Part shown: positions 5,916 through 9,061 of the stretch, piece after piece | Layout of the letters: each line of letters starts with the position of its first letter | Numbering within the stretch: the first letter of the stretch is position 1 | Translations under genes and position numbers: made by a program | The notes under the pieces: model-generated | What the model was told of the DNA's origin: nothing | The model's database searches: none | Seen by the model: the letters and a program-made list of their open reading frames with translations, nothing else | Origin: an uncultured Lachnospiraceae bacterium | GTDB taxonomy: Bacteria > Bacillota > Clostridia > Lachnospirales > Lachnospiraceae | Assembly: GCA_910585605.1 (NCBI GenBank) | Contig: CAJUFL010000090.1 | Span: forward strand, 1 to 9,061 | Length of the DNA: 9,061 nt | Reading direction: 5' to 3'

Positions 5916-6024
5916 AGTGAGTACTCTTAATCGACAACCCCGCTGAAAGCAATGGGGTATGTGACCTTGCGGCAAGCGCCAAATATCTGTTACAAATACA
6001 GTTACCTGACTCATTGCCCGCAGG
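5916..6024 (+). promoter_or_regulatory. Candidate folded leader RNA upstream of the sigma factor
   Basis: Within the gene-free stretch 5776-6048, AGTGAGT (5916-5922) can pair with ACTCATT (6009-6015), 7 bp including one G-U. This encloses a hairpin ACCCC plus GCT (5937-5944) with AGC (5948-5950) and GGGGT (5954-5958), a CTTG-CAAG hairpin (5966-5976) and CTGT-ACAG (5987-6001). Alternatively CCTTGCGG (5965-5972) pairs with CCGCAGG (6018-6024) across the outer helix, a pseudoknot. The fold ends about 25 bases before the GGAGG site, where it could affect translation. I cannot match it to a known riboswitch. No convincing promoter was found between 5776 and 5915. Confidence 0.35.
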
Positions 6025-6048
6025 AATCAACACAAGATTATAAATAAC

Positions 6049-6056
6049 GGAGGTGA
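6049..6056 (+). promoter_or_regulatory. Ribosome site supporting a TTG start for the sigma factor
   Basis: GGAGGTGA is a near-perfect anti-16S match. The only in-frame initiation codon at a usable distance is TTG at 6064-6066 (10 bases after GGAGG), and the protein from there (MNNEEIKAHVLLARNGD) matches the usual start of ECF sigma factors. Confidence 0.75.
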
Positions 6057-6063
6057 AAAGCGA

Positions 6064-6597
6064 TTGAATAATGAAGAAATCAAAGCTCATGTCTTGCTTG
6101 CCAGAAATGGAGATTCCTCTTCATTTTGCAAATTATATGAACTATATTACAAGGATATGTACCGATTTGCCTACTATATACTGGGAAATGAACAGGATGC
6201 GGAAGATGTCATTAGTGAAACGGTTTTAGATGCTTTTACCGGTATTAAAAATCTAAAACAGCCTTCCAAATTTAAATCCTGGATTTTTCGGATACTGGCG
6301 ATTAAATGTAAACGTCAGCAAGCAGCATATATCCAAGACAGGGAGCATATCAAACAGGATATAACTGAAAGTAATCTTATAAAGGAAGACTGCCCTTATG
6401 CAGCAATGTTAGATGTTCAGGCGGCTTTTTCCGCCCTCAACGAAACTGAGAAAATGATAATTTCCCTTATGGTCTTTGCCGGCTATACCAGCCGTGAAAC
6501 AGCAAAAATTTTGAAAAGCACTGAAGGTACAATACGTTCTGCCAAAAGCCGTGCTTTTACTAAAATGTCACACTATTTAAAGGAGGATTTCGCATGA
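6064..6597 (+). CDS. ECF-type (sigma-70 family) RNA polymerase sigma factor
   Basis: A 177-residue alternative sigma factor that directs RNA polymerase to a specific promoter set. Region 2 spans about residues 20-85: FCKLYELYYKDMYRFAYYIL, then the acidic core-binding stretch NEQDAEDVISETVLDAF, then SKFKSWIFRILAIKCKRQ. Region 4 spans about 119-170: FSALNETEKMIISLMVFAGY, followed by the DNA-reading helix-turn-helix TSRETAKILKSTEGTIRSAKSRA. Size and two-domain plan are typical of ECF factors; regions 1 and 3 are absent. It starts at TTG with a strong GGAGG, which may temper its output. The last codons overlap the next gene by ATGA (6594-6597). Fusion of that gene to a membrane helix suggests a sigma/anti-sigma pair; its own promoter could not be identified. 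Confidence 0.92.
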   Translation: MNNEEIKAHVLLARNGDSSSFCKLYELYYKDMYRFAYYILGNEQDAEDVISETVLDAFTGIKNLKQPSKFKSWIFRILAIKCKRQQAAYIQDREHIKQDITESNLIKEDCPYAAMLDVQAAFSALNETEKMIISLMVFAGYTSRETAKILKSTEGTIRSAKSRAFTKMSHYLKEDFA

Positions 6598-8801
6598 AAG
6601 AACAGGATATCATTCATAACATTGAAGAAAAAACCAAAAATTTACCTATCCCGGACAGCATTTCTCCTGATGCAATGAAAAATATGCTGGACGAAAATAT
6701 GGAATGGAATAAACATACATCACAATCCGCAAATCAAAGTAAAGCATCCGGAGTCAATAGCACTTCAAAAACACCTGCTCCCAGCCCTCGCTTTATCCGC
6801 CGTTTTACTGCCGCTGCCTGTGTAATCCTATGTTTGGCGGGCAGCTTTAGCGTTTTCCGGTTGCGTTCTGACCAGCATAAGGAGCTTGAATCTATAGATA
6901 CCTCCACTTCGGAAACCGATGATAATACCGCAAACAGTAAAGGAAACAAGGACCCTGAAAAAGAGATTGCCTATCAGGCTAACCTACAGTCCCCTTCCAG
7001 CTATGATGATTATTATGATACACTAAAATCCGCATATGACGCTTACTATGACAGCATTTCGGATGTTACAACTTATAGTAACAAGGAAGTGGCTATTGAA
7101 GAAGATGCAGCAGAATCTGTCAGTGATTTTGCAGAACAATCTATTGCTGGAACTGGTGGTCTCAATGATATCACGAATTCTGCCCAAACGAGAGAATCAA
7201 GTAGTAAAAAGTCAGAAAAAGATTATTCTGCCACTAATACACAGGAAAAAAATGTTGATGAAGGCGATATCATTAAAACAGACGGAACCTACATTTATAA
7301 AGTCATCACCGGTTTCGATAATGATACTGGATACACTACCTATCGTCTTACCATTACAAAAACTGAAAATGGGAATCTCAGCACCGTTACCTCATTTGAT
7401 TTAGAAGATATCATAAAGAAAAAAGACAGTGATGATCGTATCCAATTCCATGAATTCTATCTTTATAACGACAAACTGATTATGATGTATTCAAAAAGCA
7501 ACTATACCGCAGAGCCTGTCAAAAATGACAGCCTAATTGTAATATATGACCTGAAAAACAAATCAAAACCAGAAAAAATCAAGACACTGACGCAGTCAGG
7601 CTGGTACGAAAGTTCCCGCATCAGTAACGGATATCTTTATACCATCAGCAATTTTTCCGATACTTCCCTGGCTGACAAGAAAGAATATGAAAAATATATT
7701 CCATCAATCAACGGGAAAACTATTGCCTGCCATAACATCTATTATCCAAAAGATGTCGTCATGCAGACAACTTATGTGGTAACCAGTTTAAATTTAAAAA
7801 ATCCGGAAGATTTTACAGACACTAAAGCAATTCCAACCGCAGGCGGTTCCTCATATGTAAGTGATTCTTCCATTTACTTTTATGCCACGATATATTCAGA
7901 CATAACAAAAACGGAAATTATGAAGCTTGGGTATGATAACGGCAAACTTACAGTGGGAAACAGTGCCGTCGTTACCGGATATCTGTATGACTCTTTTGCT
8001 CTTAGTGAATATAATGGACATTTGAGAATTGTTGCCACCATACCGGCAAACAATATTTCCCTGCTTCGCAGTGACATTGATATAGCAACCGAAAATACCG
8101 CAGATAATCCAATAGTTGAGGATGTAAATGCACTATACATTCTGGATGAAAAAATGGAATTAACCGGAAAGCTTACCGGTCTTGCTCCAGGAGAACAAAT
8201 TTATTCAGCAAGATTTATGGGCGATATCGGATATTTTGTCACCTACAGGAACACCGATCCGCTCTTTTCAGTAGATTTATCAGACCCGGCAGAGCCAAAA
8301 ATTCTGAGTGCATTAAAAATCCCCGGATTTTCAAATTATCTGCATTTTTATAGCAAAGATATGCTGCTTGGTATCGGTCAGGAAACGGATCCCAATACTC
8401 AGGAATTCTTAGGACTTAAGCTTTCCATGTTTGATATCAGCAATCCTTCCGATGTAAAGGAAAAAGATAAATATATCATAGAAAACTCCGATTTTAGCTA
8501 TGCTCTGTACAACCACAAAGCCATTATGATCGATCCTGAAAAGAATATCTTTGGATTCCTGTATTACGGATCAAAAACAAAGGATTACCAATACAGCTAT
8601 TATTATGCAACCTACACCTATGATGCGAAAGAGGGATTTATTCAAACTGCCTCCTATGAAGTAAATGACGGCTCAGAGTATGAATCTGATGCTGTAAGAG
8701 GACTGTATATAGGAGATTATTTCTACCTTGCAACCAATAAATCCATCTCCAGCTACAAGATTGGTTCTGAAGACCCAATCGCACTTGTGTACTTTAACTA
8801 A
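6594..8801 (+). CDS. Membrane-anchored beta-propeller protein, probable anti-sigma/sensor
   Basis: A 735-residue protein in three parts. Residues 1-70 are a charged cytosolic head with a short helical motif (IPDSISPDAMKNML, 19-32), placed as an anti-sigma domain would be. Residues about 71-90 (FTAAACVILCLAGSFSVF) form one membrane helix. Residues about 92-210 are a disordered Ser/Thr/Asp/Tyr-rich linker. From about 211 the extracellular domain matches the C-terminal beta-propeller family (Pfam Beta_propel, PF09826 as I recall), opening with the hallmark NVDEGDIIKTDGTYIYKV (220-237) and continuing in blades such as DSLIVIYDLKNKSKPEKIKT and DPLFSVDLSDPAEPKIL. AGGAGG (6581-6586) lies 7 bases before the ATG inside the sigma gene, and the ATGA overlap suggests coupled translation. 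Holding the sigma factor at the membrane is inferred; the ligand of the propeller is unknown. The stop codon lies 27 bp before the hairpin repeat. Confidence 0.88.
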   Translation: MKEQDIIHNIEEKTKNLPIPDSISPDAMKNMLDENMEWNKHTSQSANQSKASGVNSTSKTPAPSPRFIRRFTAAACVILCLAGSFSVFRLRSDQHKELESIDTSTSETDDNTANSKGNKDPEKEIAYQANLQSPSSYDDYYDTLKSAYDAYYDSISDVTTYSNKEVAIEEDAAESVSDFAEQSIAGTGGLNDITNSAQTRESSSKKSEKDYSATNTQEKNVDEGDIIKTDGTYIYKVITGFDNDTGYTTYRLTITKTENGNLSTVTSFDLEDIIKKKDSDDRIQFHEFYLYNDKLIMMYSKSNYTAEPVKNDSLIVIYDLKNKSKPEKIKTLTQSGWYESSRISNGYLYTISNFSDTSLADKKEYEKYIPSINGKTIACHNIYYPKDVVMQTTYVVTSLNLKNPEDFTDTKAIPTAGGSSYVSDSSIYFYATIYSDITKTEIMKLGYDNGKLTVGNSAVVTGYLYDSFALSEYNGHLRIVATIPANNISLLRSDIDIATENTADNPIVEDVNALYILDEKMELTGKLTGLAPGEQIYSARFMGDIGYFVTYRNTDPLFSVDLSDPAEPKILSALKIPGFSNYLHFYSKDMLLGIGQETDPNTQEFLGLKLSMFDISNPSDVKEKDKYIIENSDFSYALYNHKAIMIDPEKNIFGFLYYGSKTKDYQYSYYYATYTYDAKEGFIQTASYEVNDGSEYESDAVRGLYIGDYFYLATNKSISSYKIGSEDPIALVYFN

Positions 8802-8828
8802 ATTCCTGTTTATCTTAGTAAGGGGGAC

Positions 8829-9043
8829 GCTTTCAACATGAGGGGCTGGTGGAGTCCGCTGTGGGGAAATACCCTGCTGTTCTCGTCCGTCCCCGCTTTC
8901 GCTCCTTCGCACACATAGCGGTACTAAACTCTTGTATGTCTGCGACATCCAATCGTTAAGTACCGATGGGTGCGAAAGTCCTACCGAGAAACAGCAGAGT
9001 ATTTCCCCACAGCTTAGACTCTTCAAAGGCTCATGTTGAAAGC
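8829..9043 (-). repeat. Long-hairpin repeat, copy 2 (215-bp core, inverted relative to copy 1)
   Basis: The reverse complement of this stretch equals copy 1 (16-230) except for six substitutions, all transitions, with no length change (about 97% identity). The 14-bp terminal repeats are intact (8829-8842 and 9030-9043), and the internal pairings are kept; at two changed sites the pairing is stronger than in copy 1 (a T-G becoming C-G, an A-C mismatch becoming G-C). Outside the core, similarity continues upstream to the TAA of the propeller gene (8799-8801) and downstream as TGTTTCTTGACAGA. ATTCCTGT (8802-8809) and ACAGAAT (9053-9059) can also pair with one bulge, so the full element may be near 260 bp. 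Relative to its upstream gene it has the same orientation as copy 1 has to the aminotransferase. Confidence 0.9.
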
Positions 9044-9061
9044 TGTTTCTTGACAGAATCA

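Noticed and set aside
6734..6949. Frames antisense to or shifted within the sigma and propeller genes (also 7036-7404, 7880-8140)
   Set aside because: They overlap strong coding sequence and lack start signals; they are shadows of the real frame.
8673..9026. Minus-strand 117-codon frame running through repeat copy 2 into the propeller gene
   Set aside because: Its first part is the repeat frame and the rest is antisense to the 3' end of the propeller gene; no ribosome site precedes the TTG. Not a credible gene by itself.

Overview
The window looks like an ordinary chromosomal stretch of an anaerobic Firmicute, most likely a Lachnospiraceae-type Clostridium relative. I base this on AT-rich base use, strong AGGAGG-type ribosome sites, a VanW-family envelope protein, and an ECF sigma factor paired with a membrane-anchored beta-propeller protein. 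The species cannot be fixed from sequence alone. No rRNA, tRNA, CRISPR array, transposase or phage gene was seen.

Layout. Positions 1-258 and 8799-9061 hold two copies, in opposite orientation, of a repeat whose 215-bp core (16-230 and 8829-9043) folds end to end into one long imperfect hairpin. Each copy lies directly behind the 3' end of a gene. The minus-strand half (256-4486) is a compact four-gene operon read right to left: VanW-family exported protein, PurM/HypE-like (AIR synthase-related) protein, Lrp/AsnC-type regulator, class I/II PLP aminotransferase. Two of its three junctions are ATGA overlaps, and a good sigma-A promoter lies at 4543-4570. The central region (4571-5131) is mostly non-coding. 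It holds a strong plus-strand promoter (4799-4827), a run of four hairpins (4840-4967) and an easily missed 37-residue membrane mini-protein on the minus strand (4987-5100) with its own ribosome site and terminator. The plus-strand half has a 210-residue membrane-anchored protein of unknown function (5132-5764), a leader with candidate folded RNA (5916-6024), an ECF sigma factor starting at TTG (6064-6597) and, overlapping it by 4 bp, a 735-residue protein with a cytosolic head, one membrane helix and an extracellular beta-propeller domain, probably its anti-sigma factor or sensor (6594-8801).

How the genes fit together. The plus-strand pair looks like a cell-surface signalling unit: the propeller protein would hold the sigma factor until an outside cue releases it. 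The minus-strand operon links amino-acid metabolism (aminotransferase and Lrp-type regulator) with an envelope protein and a PurM-like ATP-binding enzyme; its joint function is unknown.

Most worth a second look: (i) the palindromic repeat, whose similarity between copies begins exactly at the TAA stop codons of two unrelated genes; (ii) the unannotated 37-residue membrane protein facing a structured plus-strand RNA; (iii) the folded leader before the sigma factor.
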